Of a stretch of DNA of 64,000 bases, positions 1-8,665 are shown piece after piece (position 1 is the stretch's first letter; every line of letters starts with the position of its first letter). The notes below the pieces were generated by a model that worked only from the letters and a program-made list of their open reading frames with translations, did not search any database and had not been told where the DNA came from. This DNA is from Flavobacteriales bacterium UBA7878 (GTDB taxonomy: Bacteria > Bacteroidota > Bacteroidia > Flavobacteriales > Schleiferiaceae): positions 91,291 through 155,290 of the forward strand of contig DLRW01000043.1 in the NCBI GenBank assembly GCA_002501205.1, written 5' to 3'. The translations under genes were made by a program, and so were the position numbers.

Positions 1-846
1 CGTTCGCCACAGACCACGCGCTTCGATGCTAAAGCGTCCCTGCACTTCGGTAGGGTTTAGTTGCGGTTTTACCAAGTCCTCTGTAATCATATAGCTGCCG
101 TCTCTTTGTCCGGGAACATAGAGTTTGGTAAGACTATCTCTGAGAGGGATAATATTATTTCCAATAATAGCTTCGTCTTCCGGTAAATCGCCTACATAAA
201 TGATAATGCCATTATCGGCCAAAGTGGTGGTTTTCCAGTAAACTACTACATCATCGGTAGAAACCGACAGGGCAAAGTCTCTGGGGACATTCAATTTAAG
301 ATTATGCTTGCTGAAAAACTCCGGGTACTCCTTGTGAGTAAGCGGTTCCATCTTGGTATAGAGACGCTTTGACTCCAATGCGCTGATGCGGGCATCAATA
401 GCTTCCGTTTGCTTAAGGGTTAATTTCCGTAAATCGAGTTCAGTAGGAGCGCTCAGATGCGTTACCATTTGGCCACGTGCCCATTTATCCATTTCGAATA
501 CCAGACTGCTGCTATCCGCTTTAGCATCTAAAAGCACAATATAGCGGGAGCGTTTAAGAAGGTCGCTGAATTCTTTAGGAGCCACCTGGCGCACAGTATA
601 GCGCGGTTCGGGTTGTGGTAGGCCGTAAACCATGCCAATAAAATGTTCTTCGAAGGCTCTACCCGGACCACCGTTCCAAACCTTATCTTCAGCTACTACC
701 AAGATATCCAGAATACCGCCATTAGCAGGAGGCAGGGTGTCATCGCTGAAGATCTTTTTTAAAACCGACTCTTCACCTTCGGGGCTTGAGCAGGAAATCG
801 TTAAGCTAAGAGCAAGCAGGAAAAAGAGGCCGGTTTTCAGTTTCAT
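1..846 (-). CDS. DUF4837 family lipoprotein, 3' end cut by the window edge
   Basis: The minus-strand frame opens at an ATG at 846 and stays open for 282 codons to base 1, so the C-terminus is missing. The N-terminus is a lipoprotein signal: Met-Lys-Leu-Lys, a hydrophobic core, then LTISC, with Cys as the likely lipidated residue. The body (PPANGGILDILVVAED, then HFIGMVYGLPQPEPRYTVRQ) matches my memory of DUF4837, a Bacteroidota family of unknown function. It starts 4 bases after the stop of the upstream lytic transglycosylase gene, a neighbour order common in Flavobacteriia, so the two are probably co-transcribed and it may act at the cell wall. The family call is by recall; no catalytic motif is evident. 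Confidence 0.8.
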   Translation of the reverse strand, partial: MKLKTGLFFLLALSLTISCSSPEGEESVLKKIFSDDTLPPANGGILDILVVAEDKVWNGGPGRAFEEHFIGMVYGLPQPEPRYTVRQVAPKEFSDLLKRSRYIVLLDAKADSSSLVFEMDKWARGQMVTHLSAPTELDLRKLTLKQTEAIDARISALESKRLYTKMEPLTHKEYPEFFSKHNLKLNVPRDFALSVSTDDVVVYWKTTTLADNGIIIYVGDLPEDEAIIGNNIIPLRDSLTKLYVPGQRDGSYMITEDLVKPQLNPTEVQGRFSIEARGLWRT

Positions 847-850
847 AGAA

Positions 851-2380
851 TCAGCTTTGAGGGTAGATTTTTAAGGTCATTCCCACTTTCAGGCGTTTCG
901 CATTATTGATGCCATTCCACGACATGATATTCTGGGCACTTACCCCCGGATATTTGCGGGCAATGGAATAAAAGGTTTCGCCACTGCGCACCCGATACAT
1001 CTCATACTTGCCATCAGTAGAAGTTTTGGTCTGCGTTCTGCTCCTCCTATTGTTGGATGCCACTGTGGAGCTGCTGGGCATGCGGCGCGGGTAAATGGTT
1101 AATCTTTGTCCAACGCGAATGGTATTGCCACGTAGGCCATTCCATCTGCGAATGCTACTTACACTTACGCCATATTTTTCAGCGATAGTTCCCAATACTT
1201 CACCACGGCGGACCTTATGGCGAATACGATCATTCATCTCTACTACGGCTGGTGCCGCAGTCTTATTTTTGGCAAAATCGTTTTCAGCAATGCTGTAAAT
1301 CGAATCTTCATTGGCAATAAACAAGCCCACCTTATCTGAAGGTAGAATGATATGATAAGTCTTATTCGAAACCTTGGGGATTACCTTATAACGATAAGCC
1401 GGGTTTAAGAAGAGTAATTCTTCTTCGTCCATGGCGATTAATTTCGAAAGTTGCTCAAAGCTTACTTTTTCGCGAATCACCACGGTATCGGTTGAGAAGA
1501 AAGAAGGTTTAATGTCGGTTGCGAAAAGCAAGTGTTCCTCATGATAATTCATGATGTAATTCACAGCAATAAAGGCTGGAACATAGCCCGCCGTTTCGCG
1601 AGGCAAAAAGGGGCGAATGGCCCAATAGTTAGTTTGCCCTCCGGAACGACGAATTGCTTTATTTACATTACCGGGACCAGAGTTATAGGCCGCCAGGGCC
1701 AGGTTCCAATCGCCGAAAATATTGTACAAGGTGGTGAGGTAACGACAAGCGGCTTCTGTTGATTTGATGGGGTCGTGACGCTCATCAACATAGCTGTTCA
1801 CGCTCAGGCCATTCAATTTGCCGGTCGAATACATAAACTGCCATAAGCCAGCTGCTCCTACTCGCGAACGAGCGGTTGGATTTAAGGCCGACTCTACTAC
1901 CGCCAGGTATTTGAGCTCCAATGGCATATTATACTTATCCAAAGTTTGCTCAAAAAGCGGGAAATAGTAGCGAGCTAAGCCCAGCATGCGGCTTACTTGC
2001 TCGCGGCGTCTTTTACTGTAGAGATCGATAAAGGAGCGGACCACCGGATTGTAATCCAAATCCATCGGGCTTAGTGCGTCCAGTTCTTTAAGGCGCGCTT
2101 CATAGACCGAATCATGCCAATCGGGTAATTCACCTTCGGCTAAAAAGTTGGAGTCGAGGGTACTAAATTCTTCGGCGGTAGCTTGAAAGAAATTGAGGTA
2201 TAGTAAGGAGTCGAGGCGAGCCGCCACGGGATGATCCTTAAGATCAATAGCCTCAAGATCCAAGAACTGAGGCTTAATGATGGTATCGGTATCCTTATGT
2301 TCGCCACCGGGCTGAGTGGTACTGGCCGCCAATGGCAGAGTAGCCAATCCAAAACCCAGTGCAAGTAATTTAAGTTTCAT
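851..2380 (-). CDS. mltD: MltD-like membrane-bound lytic murein transglycosylase with LysM domains
   Basis: This protein has a signal peptide followed by an SLT (lysozyme-like) domain at about residues 130-270. That domain includes ELKYLAVVESALNP, with the catalytic Glu at about residue 163, GAAGLWQFM, and the conserved LALAAYNSGPGNV. Two clear LysM peptidoglycan-binding modules follow near the C-terminus (starting RHKVRRGEVLGTIAEKYGVS and YRVRSGETFYSIARKY), with a weaker LysM-like stretch before them. It should cleave the glycan strands of peptidoglycan in the periplasm, releasing 1,6-anhydro-MurNAc ends. The frame also has a GTG at 2389, but the ATG at 2380 gives a cleaner signal sequence. 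It lies between gatA and the DUF4837 gene on the same strand. Confidence 0.92.
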   Translation of the reverse strand: MKLKLLALGFGLATLPLAASTTQPGGEHKDTDTIIKPQFLDLEAIDLKDHPVAARLDSLLYLNFFQATAEEFSTLDSNFLAEGELPDWHDSVYEARLKELDALSPMDLDYNPVVRSFIDLYSKRRREQVSRMLGLARYYFPLFEQTLDKYNMPLELKYLAVVESALNPTARSRVGAAGLWQFMYSTGKLNGLSVNSYVDERHDPIKSTEAACRYLTTLYNIFGDWNLALAAYNSGPGNVNKAIRRSGGQTNYWAIRPFLPRETAGYVPAFIAVNYIMNYHEEHLLFATDIKPSFFSTDTVVIREKVSFEQLSKLIAMDEEELLFLNPAYRYKVIPKVSNKTYHIILPSDKVGLFIANEDSIYSIAENDFAKNKTAAPAVVEMNDRIRHKVRRGEVLGTIAEKYGVSVSSIRRWNGLRGNTIRVGQRLTIYPRRMPSSSTVASNNRRSRTQTKTSTDGKYEMYRVRSGETFYSIARKYPGVSAQNIMSWNGINNAKRLKVGMTLKIYPQS

Positions 2381-2418
2381 GTTCAGCACAGAAATATCTA
2401 AGGGAAAAAGGTAAGTGA

Positions 2419-2446
2419 TTAAATGCCTTTCCCTGTAAGCATTTAA
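2419..2446. other. 8-bp inverted repeat between gatA and mltD
   Basis: TTAAATGC (2419-2426) and GCATTTAA (2439-2446) are perfect complements around a 12-base loop. The hairpin sits just after the gatA stop and before mltD on the minus strand. The stem is AT-rich and no T-run follows, so it could be a weak terminator, an mRNA-stabilising 3' end or a binding site for a regulator. Confidence 0.4.
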
Positions 2447-2461
2447 CGAGGTTTTTAACCG

Positions 2462-3880
2462 CTAATTGTGAACTAATGTTTCCACAAAACGCAGCAAGTC
2501 GGCTTCTTGATATTTAGCGGCCGAAAATTGCATTCCAAGCGGTAATCCATTGCTATGAGTTGCCAAAGGCAAGCTGATGGATGGAATTCCGGCGATGTTG
2601 GCGTGTACGGTAAAAATGTCTTCTAAATAAGCCTGAGTAGGATCATTTTGTTCTTGATCCAAGGCAAAAGCGGTATGCGGCGTAGTTGGGGAGAAAATTA
2701 AATCGTAGTCCTTAAAAAGAGCATCAGTTTTTTCTACCACCAAACGGCGGGTTTTTTGGGCCTTGCCATAATAGGCATCGTAATATCCGCTGCTTAATAC
2801 GAAAGTACCCAGCAGAATACGGCGTTTAACCTCGGGACCAAAACCTTCGGTACGCGAAAGCTTATAGGTGCTTTCCAAATCATGGGCATTAGCGCTGCGG
2901 TAACCGTAATGGATACCATCGTAGCGAGCCAAATTAGAACTGGCTTCGGCGGTGGTAAGGATATAATAGACCGGTACCATATAGTCGAGCAGCGGGAAAT
3001 CCACAGCTTCCACCGTATGACCTTCTGCCTTTAGCTTTTCAATAATGGCCTCGGAAGCTTTGCGTACTTCGGGATCGAGATGATCAGATTCCATGACATT
3101 GCGGAAATAGGCAATGCGTTTTTTACCGGGCTCTGGGGCCGATTGAACGGACTCTACCTCACGCTTACTTACCGTATTATCATACTTATCGGCACCGGCC
3201 ATTACTTCGTAAAGCAGGGCGATATCCTCTACCGAGCGGGCAAAGGGACCAATTTGATCGAAGCTGGAGGCAAAGGCAATTAAGCCATGACGAGAAATCC
3301 GTCCATAGCTGGGCTTAAAGCCATAAATGCCGGTAAAGCTGGCGGGCTGGCGAATTGATCCACCGGTATCACTACCCAGGGAGGCCAAACATAGGCCTGC
3401 TGCTACAGCAGAAGCTGAACCACCGGAACTTCCGCCCGGAACCTTGGTAGTGTCGAGTGGGTTTTTAACCGGTCCATAGGCACTAAAGCGGTTGGAGGAA
3501 CCCATTGCGAATTCATCGCAATTGAGTCGACCAATAATAATCGCATCCTCAGCCAAAAGTCTTTCGACTACCGTGGCAGAGAACAGGGATTGAAAACCTT
3601 CCAAAATTTTGGAAGCGGCCGAAACCTTATGGTCTTTGTAAACAATATTATCCTTGATTCCGATTACCATCCCCGCGAGCTTGCCCGCAGTGCCGTGTTG
3701 CAATTTGGCGTCAATTACCGTGGCCCGGGCGCGAGCGTCGTGGGCATAAACTTCCAAAAAGGCGTTCAAATCCTGATGCGCCTCAATTTTCTCCAGGTAA
3801 TTTTCTACAAGCTGTACGCAGCTGATGGATTTTGATTCCAGGTCGGACTGGATTTCGGTCAGCTTCCGGTAATCTTTCAA
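2462..3880 (-). CDS. gatA: Asp-tRNA(Asn)/Glu-tRNA(Gln) amidotransferase subunit A
   Basis: This is an amidase-signature enzyme of 472 residues, the usual GatA length. The Ser-cisSer-Lys catalytic triad is visible: Lys76 in GIKDNIV, Ser151 in the GGSSGGSA motif, and Ser175 in GSDTGGSIRQPA. The stretch CDEFAMGSSNRFSAYGPVKN separates GatA from general amidases. With GatB and GatC, which are not in this window, it releases ammonia from glutamine to amidate misacylated Glu-tRNA(Gln) or Asp-tRNA(Asn). The only sensible start is a TTG at 3880, 10 bases after the tatA stop. No ATG lies near the conserved N-terminus, so this is an alternative start, not a frameshift. Confidence 0.95.
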   Translation of the reverse strand: MKDYRKLTEIQSDLESKSISCVQLVENYLEKIEAHQDLNAFLEVYAHDARARATVIDAKLQHGTAGKLAGMVIGIKDNIVYKDHKVSAASKILEGFQSLFSATVVERLLAEDAIIIGRLNCDEFAMGSSNRFSAYGPVKNPLDTTKVPGGSSGGSASAVAAGLCLASLGSDTGGSIRQPASFTGIYGFKPSYGRISRHGLIAFASSFDQIGPFARSVEDIALLYEVMAGADKYDNTVSKREVESVQSAPEPGKKRIAYFRNVMESDHLDPEVRKASEAIIEKLKAEGHTVEAVDFPLLDYMVPVYYILTTAEASSNLARYDGIHYGYRSANAHDLESTYKLSRTEGFGPEVKRRILLGTFVLSSGYYDAYYGKAQKTRRLVVEKTDALFKDYDLIFSPTTPHTAFALDQEQNDPTQAYLEDIFTVHANIAGIPSISLPLATHSNGLPLGMQFSAAKYQEADLLRFVETLVHN

Positions 3881-3890
3881 GGTATTGACT

Positions 3891-4082
3891 TTAGGATTTT
3901 TTCTCTGGCGATTCTTCTTTATCGTCTTCTTTCACAGCATCTTTAAACTCCTTAATGCCGCCTCCCAGGCCGCGCATTAATTCAGGAATTTTACGTCCGC
4001 CAAAAAGGAGCAGTACCAGGGCAACAATCAGAATAATTTGCCAGGGACCTACAAATCCTAAAAACAGGCTTGCCATCGTCAT
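3891..4082 (-). CDS. tatA: Twin-arginine translocase subunit TatA/TatE
   Basis: This is a short protein with one membrane helix (WQIILIVALVLLLFGG), the typical FGGRKIPELMRGLGGGIKEFK hinge and amphipathic helix, and an acidic/lysine-rich tail. It forms the pore-type subunit of the Tat pathway, which exports folded proteins across the inner membrane. An upstream ATG at 4130 would add 16 residues that do not resemble TatA. The ATGs at 4082 and 4076 place the membrane helix close to the N-terminus, as the family requires. gatA follows 10 bases after its stop, suggesting one transcript. TatC is not seen in the window. Confidence 0.9.
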   Translation of the reverse strand: MTMASLFLGFVGPWQIILIVALVLLLFGGRKIPELMRGLGGGIKEFKDAVKEDDKEESPEKKS

Positions 4083-4252
4083 TGTATCATGAATTAAATG
4101 AGCCGCAAAGGTATAAATTAAACGGCCCATTGGGGCGGCTTTCCAAGATCAGTATTTCGCCCTCAAAGATTTAGGGGGCCAGAGGCCTTAAACACAATAA
4201 AACCTGTGCATACCTCGTCAATATCGTATCTTGCCAAACCAGAATCTAGAAC

Positions 4253-4948
4253 ATGGAAGAGATCATCAAGCTTCGCCAGATCAAGCGTGACTTTCCCCTT
4301 GGAAGTCAGGTGGTGAAAGTGCTGAAAGGCATTGATCTGGATGTGCGTCGCAATGAATATGTGGCTTTAATGGGCCCATCAGGATCCGGAAAATCGACCC
4401 TGATGAATTTATTGGGCTGCCTCGATACACCCACCAGCGGCGAATACTGGCTAAACGGAAAGGATGTAAGTAAAATGACTGATAATGAGCTGGCCGAAGT
4501 GCGCAACTCAGAGATCGGTTTTGTTTTTCAAACCTTTAACCTTTTGCCGCGTAGTACTGCGCTCGAGAATGTGGCTTTGCCCTTGGTATATGCCGGAGCT
4601 AGTACCACCGATCGTCAGGCTCGGGCCGAAGAAGTTCTAAACTCCGTAGGTCTAAGTGATCGAATGGATCACCGTCCTAATCAGCTCAGTGGAGGGCAGC
4701 GTCAAAGGGTTGCTGTGGCCAGAGCCCTGGTTAATCATCCCTCTATTATTTTGGCGGATGAACCTACTGGAAACCTCGATTCCAAAACCTCAGTAGAAAT
4801 TATGAAGCTCTTTAGCGATATCCACGCTCAAGGGAATACCGTAATTCTGGTAACGCATGAGGAGGACATTGCTCAGCACGCACATCGCATTATTCGTTTG
4901 CGCGATGGTATGATCGAATCCGACGAAAAGAACGAACATGGATCTTAA
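4253..4948 (+). CDS. ABC transporter ATP-binding protein, MacB/LolD type
   Basis: This is a 231-residue nucleotide-binding subunit with Walker [11 protein letters not shown]-loop [11 protein letters not shown], signature [15 protein letters not shown], Walker [13 protein letters not shown] and the switch His in [13 protein letters not shown]. The [15 protein letters not shown] region is typical of the MacB/LolD/FtsE-like branch. That branch powers lipoprotein release, macrolide or peptide efflux, or mechanotransmission with an FtsX-like permease. No permease gene is adjacent, so the partner is encoded elsewhere. A degenerate -7 element (TATCTTG, 4227-4233) lies 19 bases before the ATG. The downstream SDR gene overlaps it by 11 bases. 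Confidence 0.9.
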   Translation: MEEIIKLRQIKRDFPLGSQVVKVLKGIDLDVRRNEYVALMGPSGSGKSTLMNLLGCLDTPTSGEYWLNGKDVSKMTDNELAEVRNSEIGFVFQTFNLLPRSTALENVALPLVYAGASTTDRQARAEEVLNSVGLSDRMDHRPNQLSGGQRQRVAVARALVNHPSIILADEPTGNLDSKTSVEIMKLFSDIHAQGNTVILVTHEEDIAQHAHRIIRLRDGMIESDEKNEHGS

Positions 4949-5726
4949 TCTTAGTGGTAAAAAAGCCCTGATCTGCGGCAGCAGTGACGGTATTGGTAAA
5001 GCGGCAGCCGAAGAAATTGCCCGCATGGGAGCTAGTGTAACCTTATTGGCTCGCAATCCTGAAAAACTTGAAAAAGTAAAATCTCAACTCAGCACTGCGC
5101 ATGGTCAACAACACCAAATTTTGGTGGCCGACTTTGATGATTTAGTAGGTCTCGAATCTGAGTTAAGCGCACATCTGCGCGCTGGAAACGATTACAATAT
5201 CCTCGTCAATAATAGTGGTGGACCGCCCGCCGGACCTGCGCATAAAGCCGGTTTGGAAGAATATGTTACCGCTTTTCGCCGCCATTTATTAGCCAATCAG
5301 TTAATTAGTCAGGCCCTTTTGGAGGGAATGCGTAAAAGCGGATATGGACGAATCATAAATGTGATTTCCACGTCCGTAAAAGCACCTTTACCGAATTTGG
5401 GAGTTAGTAATACTATTCGTGGAGCAGTGGCCAATTGGTCTAAAACTTTGAGCCGCGAATTAGGTCCCGATGGTATTACCGTAAACAATGTTTTACCCGG
5501 AGCCACAGAAACCCTGCGCTTAACTTCCATTATCAGCAATAAAGCTCAAAAAACCGGAAAGAGTGAAGCGGAGGTTTCGGCTGAAATGACTTCCGAAATT
5601 CCCTTAGCACGTTTCGCCAAGCCCGAGGAAGTGGCCAATGCTATTGCATTTCTAGCCTCTCCTTCTGCTGCCTATATCAGTGGTATTAATGTACCGGTAG
5701 ACGGTGGTCGTACGCCAAACTTATAA
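4938..5726 (+). CDS. SDR-fold oxidoreductase-like protein lacking the canonical YxxxK motif
   Basis: This is a 262-residue Rossmann-fold protein of the short-chain dehydrogenase/reductase family. The dinucleotide-binding GSSDGIG (residues 14-20) and the NNSGG motif (91-95) are present, as is a Ser in NVISTS (about 144). Where the catalytic Tyr-x-x-x-Lys is expected, the sequence reads SNTIRGAV (157-164), so the usual Tyr and Lys appear to be Ser and Arg. The C-terminal [10 protein letters not shown] is typical of SDRs. It overlaps the ABC gene by 11 bases and precedes the aldehyde dehydrogenase by 2, implying a shared operon. I recall SDR proteins beside aminomuconate-semialdehyde dehydrogenase genes in Bacteroidota, so a role in tryptophan/kynurenine catabolism is a reasonable inference. 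Confidence 0.85.
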   Translation: MDLNLSGKKALICGSSDGIGKAAAEEIARMGASVTLLARNPEKLEKVKSQLSTAHGQQHQILVADFDDLVGLESELSAHLRAGNDYNILVNNSGGPPAGPAHKAGLEEYVTAFRRHLLANQLISQALLEGMRKSGYGRIINVISTSVKAPLPNLGVSNTIRGAVANWSKTLSRELGPDGITVNNVLPGATETLRLTSIISNKAQKTGKSEAEVSAEMTSEIPLARFAKPEEVANAIAFLASPSAAYISGINVPVDGGRTPNL

Positions 5727-5728
5727 GG

Positions 5729-7171
5729 ATGGAAAAATTACAGAACTACATTGGAGGAGAACTTTGTGCACCAGCACAAGGGGAATACCTCGATAATTAT
5801 GAGCCTGCTAAAGGTGAAGTTTATTCCTTAATTCCTCGCTCAGGGGCGGAAGATGTGGCCGCTGCCGTGAAAGCTGCCGAAGCGGCATTTCCAGCCTGGT
5901 CGGCCTTAAGTAATGCGGAGCGCAGTAAGCACTTAATGGCAGTAAGTAACCGCATTGCCGAGCGTCTCGATGAATTGGCCATGGCCGAAAGTCGGGATAA
6001 TGGCAAGCCTTTTAAATTGGCTCAGTCGGTAGATATTCCCAGAGCCCGTGACAATTTTGCCTTCTTCGCAACCGCTATTTTGCATCAGGAAGATGAGTTC
6101 CACAATATGGGAACCAAGGGTTTTAACTATACCCTGCGGCAGCCCTTAGGCTCTGTGGCCTGTATCTCTCCCTGGAATTTACCACTCTATTTATTCAGTT
6201 GGAAAATTGCTCCGGCTTTAGCCAGTGGGAACTGTGTTATTGCCAAGCCATCGGAGGTAACTCCCTATACCGCCTATTTACTTTCGCAGATATGCATTGA
6301 AGTAGGATTCCCGGCCGGTGTACTCAATATTGTACATGGCTTAGGCGCTGAGGCCGGACAGGCCATGGTAGAGAATGATACCATAAAGGCGATTTCCTTT
6401 ACCGGCGGAACCGCAACTGGAGCGCGTATTGCCAGCATTGCGGCACCTAAGTTCAAGAAGATGTCATTAGAGTTGGGCGGTAAAAACCCCAATATCATTT
6501 TTGATGATTGTGACTTTGAGCGGGCCGTGAAAATCAGCACTAGAGCGGCCTTTGCCAATCAGGGGCAAATTTGCCTTTGCGGGAGTCGCATCTTCGTACA
6601 ACGCGGAATATACGATCGATTTAAGGAGGCCTTTGTTGAGCGTGTAAAGGGCTTAAAAGTAGGGGCTCCTCAAGAAGAGAGTTCTCGCATGGGAGCCGTG
6701 GTTTCCGAAGCGCATATGGAAAAGATTTTGTCTTATATCCAATTAGCGCAGGAAGAAGGTGGCCAGATTTTGCATGGAGGAAAGCGGGTAGAAATGCCAG
6801 CTCCTTATGATAAGGGCTATTTCTTGGAACCTACCGTAATTGAAGGATTGAGCTTTGATTGTCGTACCAATCAGGAAGAAATATTCGGACCCGTAGTAAC
6901 CCTTACACCTTTTGATACGGAGGAAGAGGTTTTGATGATGGCCAATAGCACTGAATACGGATTAGCCTGTACCATCTTTACTCAAGACTTAAATCGTGCC
7001 CACCGCGTGGCTCGCGATATCCATAGCGGAATTGTATGGATTAATGATTGGTTAGTGCGCGATTTACGTACGCCTTTCGGCGGAATGAAAAACAGCGGCG
7101 TGGGGCGCGAAGGTGGCTTTGAGGCTTTGAAATTCTTTACTGAGGCTAAGAACGTTTGCTTTAATTATTAA
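5729..7171 (+). CDS. Aldehyde dehydrogenase, 2-aminomuconate / 2-hydroxymuconate semialdehyde dehydrogenase type
   Basis: This is a full-length 480-residue NAD(P)+-dependent aldehyde dehydrogenase. It has ISPWNLPLYLFSWKIAPALA, the FTGGTATGARI Rossmann turn, the general-base Glu in SLELGGKNPNII (about 249), the catalytic Cys in GQICLCGSR (about 281) and EEIFGPVV. The CLCGSR surroundings resemble the ALDH8/AMSDH branch, which oxidises 2-aminomuconate 6-semialdehyde in 3-hydroxyanthranilate breakdown, or 2-hydroxymuconic semialdehyde in meta-cleavage. It begins 2 bases after the SDR gene. No dioxygenase, ACMSD decarboxylase or RidA deaminase is visible here, so the substrate rests on subfamily likeness alone. 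Confidence 0.85.
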   Translation: MEKLQNYIGGELCAPAQGEYLDNYEPAKGEVYSLIPRSGAEDVAAAVKAAEAAFPAWSALSNAERSKHLMAVSNRIAERLDELAMAESRDNGKPFKLAQSVDIPRARDNFAFFATAILHQEDEFHNMGTKGFNYTLRQPLGSVACISPWNLPLYLFSWKIAPALASGNCVIAKPSEVTPYTAYLLSQICIEVGFPAGVLNIVHGLGAEAGQAMVENDTIKAISFTGGTATGARIASIAAPKFKKMSLELGGKNPNIIFDDCDFERAVKISTRAAFANQGQICLCGSRIFVQRGIYDRFKEAFVERVKGLKVGAPQEESSRMGAVVSEAHMEKILSYIQLAQEEGGQILHGGKRVEMPAPYDKGYFLEPTVIEGLSFDCRTNQEEIFGPVVTLTPFDTEEEVLMMANSTEYGLACTIFTQDLNRAHRVARDIHSGIVWINDWLVRDLRTPFGGMKNSGVGREGGFEALKFFTEAKNVCFNY

Positions 7172-7179
7172 TAGGATTT

Positions 7180-7581
7180 ATGAGTACTTACCTAATCGCA
7201 TTTATTCCCTTTATTCTTTTCTACTTCCTGGCGCGGATAATGATGGATCGAGCCAATCGCAAATTGGAACCCGAGAAGAAAGCCGAAATGGTAGACTTGT
7301 TTTCCAATCGATCACCCATGCGTTATGTTTGGTTAGCTCTCCTGATGGGAGGACTTTATGCGGTTTGGCAGGCAGAATTACTCGATCTTAATTATACCCT
7401 GGCCTTTTATTTTGCCGGCTTGATTGTGTACTCCGTTTTTTATGGCCGAAAATCGGTGGGTTTATTAAAGGCGAATAATTTTCCACCGGATTACATTCGT
7501 GCTTATCTCAGTGCCACCCTATTTCAATGGGCGGGAATCGCCTTTTTGGTATTCGGGATGATATTGGTACGCAATGGCTAA
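7180..7581 (+). CDS. Small integral membrane protein, unknown function
   Basis: A 133-residue protein with about four hydrophobic helices: residues 3-20, 49-66, 72-88 and 109-128. A charged loop (RANRKLEPEKKAEM) lies after the first helix. I do not recognise a family. It starts 8 bases after the aldehyde dehydrogenase stop and overlaps the next gene by 8 bases, so it is translated within the same unit. Confidence 0.75.
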   Translation: MSTYLIAFIPFILFYFLARIMMDRANRKLEPEKKAEMVDLFSNRSPMRYVWLALLMGGLYAVWQAELLDLNYTLAFYFAGLIVYSVFYGRKSVGLLKANNFPPDYIRAYLSATLFQWAGIAFLVFGMILVRNG

Positions 7582-8035
7582 GTCCATTCTTAGGATCGTA
7601 AGAACGAATTCCAAGAATCCGGATTTTAGAGCCCTGGTGCAATTGCTGGATGCTGAGCTGGTTCATCGTGATGGACCCATGAATAGCTTTTATCACCAAT
7701 TTAATGGCATTGAAGATTTAAAGCAGGCTTCGCTTTTATACCAGGGAGATCAGGCCTTAGCCTGTGGTGCATTTAAAATTAAGTCTGCGGATACTGCGGA
7801 GGTCAAGCGTATGTATGTAGTCGAAAGCCAGCGCTCCCAAGGATTGGCCAGTCAATTATTAGGGGCCTTGGAAGACTGGGCCCGCGAATTAGCTTTAAAG
7901 CGATTGGTTCTGGAAACAGGAATCAATCAACCGGAAGCCATTCGCTTGTACGAGAAGAACGGCTATCAGCGGATTCCGAATTATCCACCTTATGAAGGAG
8001 TGGAAACTAGTTATTGTTTTGAGAAAGTACTCTGA
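7574..8035 (+). CDS. GNAT family N-acetyltransferase
   Basis: A 153-residue single-domain GNAT protein. Strand-helix elements are recognisable: MYVVESQRSQGLASQLLGAL carries the acetyl-CoA pyrophosphate-binding Q/RxxG-like loop, followed by LKRLVLETGINQPEAIRLYEKNGYQRI, the typical motif B. It transfers an acetyl group from acetyl-CoA to an amine; the acceptor cannot be told. It starts inside the end of the membrane-protein gene (8-base overlap), the last of a tightly packed set beginning with the ABC ATPase. Confidence 0.88.
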   Translation: MAKSILRIVRTNSKNPDFRALVQLLDAELVHRDGPMNSFYHQFNGIEDLKQASLLYQGDQALACGAFKIKSADTAEVKRMYVVESQRSQGLASQLLGALEDWARELALKRLVLETGINQPEAIRLYEKNGYQRIPNYPPYEGVETSYCFEKVL

Positions 8036-8100
8036 AATTTCCGGACACCTTTTCTAGCCAAGCATCATTGCTTAACTTCCTTGGCAAATCAAAGTTTAAA

Positions 8101-8601
8101 ATGAAAGTATTTATCTGTTCGCTATTTCTACTGGCTTTTATGTTGCCCGCTGGGGCGCAAGAGTTTAAAGTACCTAAAGAACCCAAAATGGAAAAGGCCG
8201 AAGACTATAAGGCCTATGAAGAGGATGTTTTGGCTTGTATCAATTGGCTTAGCAGTCATGGACCGGAGGAAGAAAGCAGCAAGCGAAAAAAGGCTTCTGC
8301 ATTTTTACTGCTATGGCTTACCGGAACCCCGGCAGTTAGCATGGAATTGCATGCTGAGATGATTGAGTATTCTGAGAAGAATCCAGAACTATTAATCCTT
8401 TTTATGGGAGGATGGGCCAAATATGTTTTAGAAACTGGCGATAAAGATGCCACTGCAGGAAATGTAGCTGGATTGGAAATGGTAATTAACTATTACAATC
8501 AGTATAAGGATCAGATGTCTAAGGATCGTAGCCTTAAAAAGCTATCCAAGAAAATGGAAGGGGGCGAGCTCAAGACCTATGTTGAGGAAAGCTTAAACTA
8601 A
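8101..8601 (+). CDS. Small secreted protein, unknown function
   Basis: A 166-residue protein with a clear signal peptide (MKVFICSLFLLAFMLPAGAQ, cleavage after Ala-Gln or just before) and a charged, helix-rich mature part with no membrane segment. I chose the ATG at 8101. A TTG at 8068 would add 11 polar residues before the signal sequence. It sits 65 bases after the GNAT gene and ends just before a strong terminator. Conserved secreted helical proteins of this kind are frequent in Flavobacteriales, but I cannot name the family. Confidence 0.75.
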   Translation: MKVFICSLFLLAFMLPAGAQEFKVPKEPKMEKAEDYKAYEEDVLACINWLSSHGPEEESSKRKKASAFLLLWLTGTPAVSMELHAEMIEYSEKNPELLILFMGGWAKYVLETGDKDATAGNVAGLEMVINYYNQYKDQMSKDRSLKKLSKKMEGGELKTYVEESLN

Positions 8602-8619
8602 GCTTCCAAACTACAAGCT

Positions 8620-8647
8620 AAAAAGGCCCCAAATCGAGGCCTTTTTT
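8620..8647. terminator. Bidirectional intrinsic terminator between convergent genes
   Basis: AAAAAGGCC (8620-8628) pairs with GGCCTTTTT (8638-8646) around a 9-base loop. The stem is GC-rich at its core and flanked by A-run and T-run, so it can stop transcription from both the plus-strand gene ending at 8601 and the minus-strand gene ending at 8666. Confidence 0.85.
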
Positions 8648-8665
8648 CTTGAGAGAAGCCGAAAA

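Noticed and set aside
3878..3880. Lack of an ATG at the start of gatA taken as a possible frameshift or truncation
   Set aside because: The conserved N-terminus begins right after an in-frame TTG located 10 bases past the tatA stop, and all catalytic residues are intact. Other genes in the window also use TTG or GTG.
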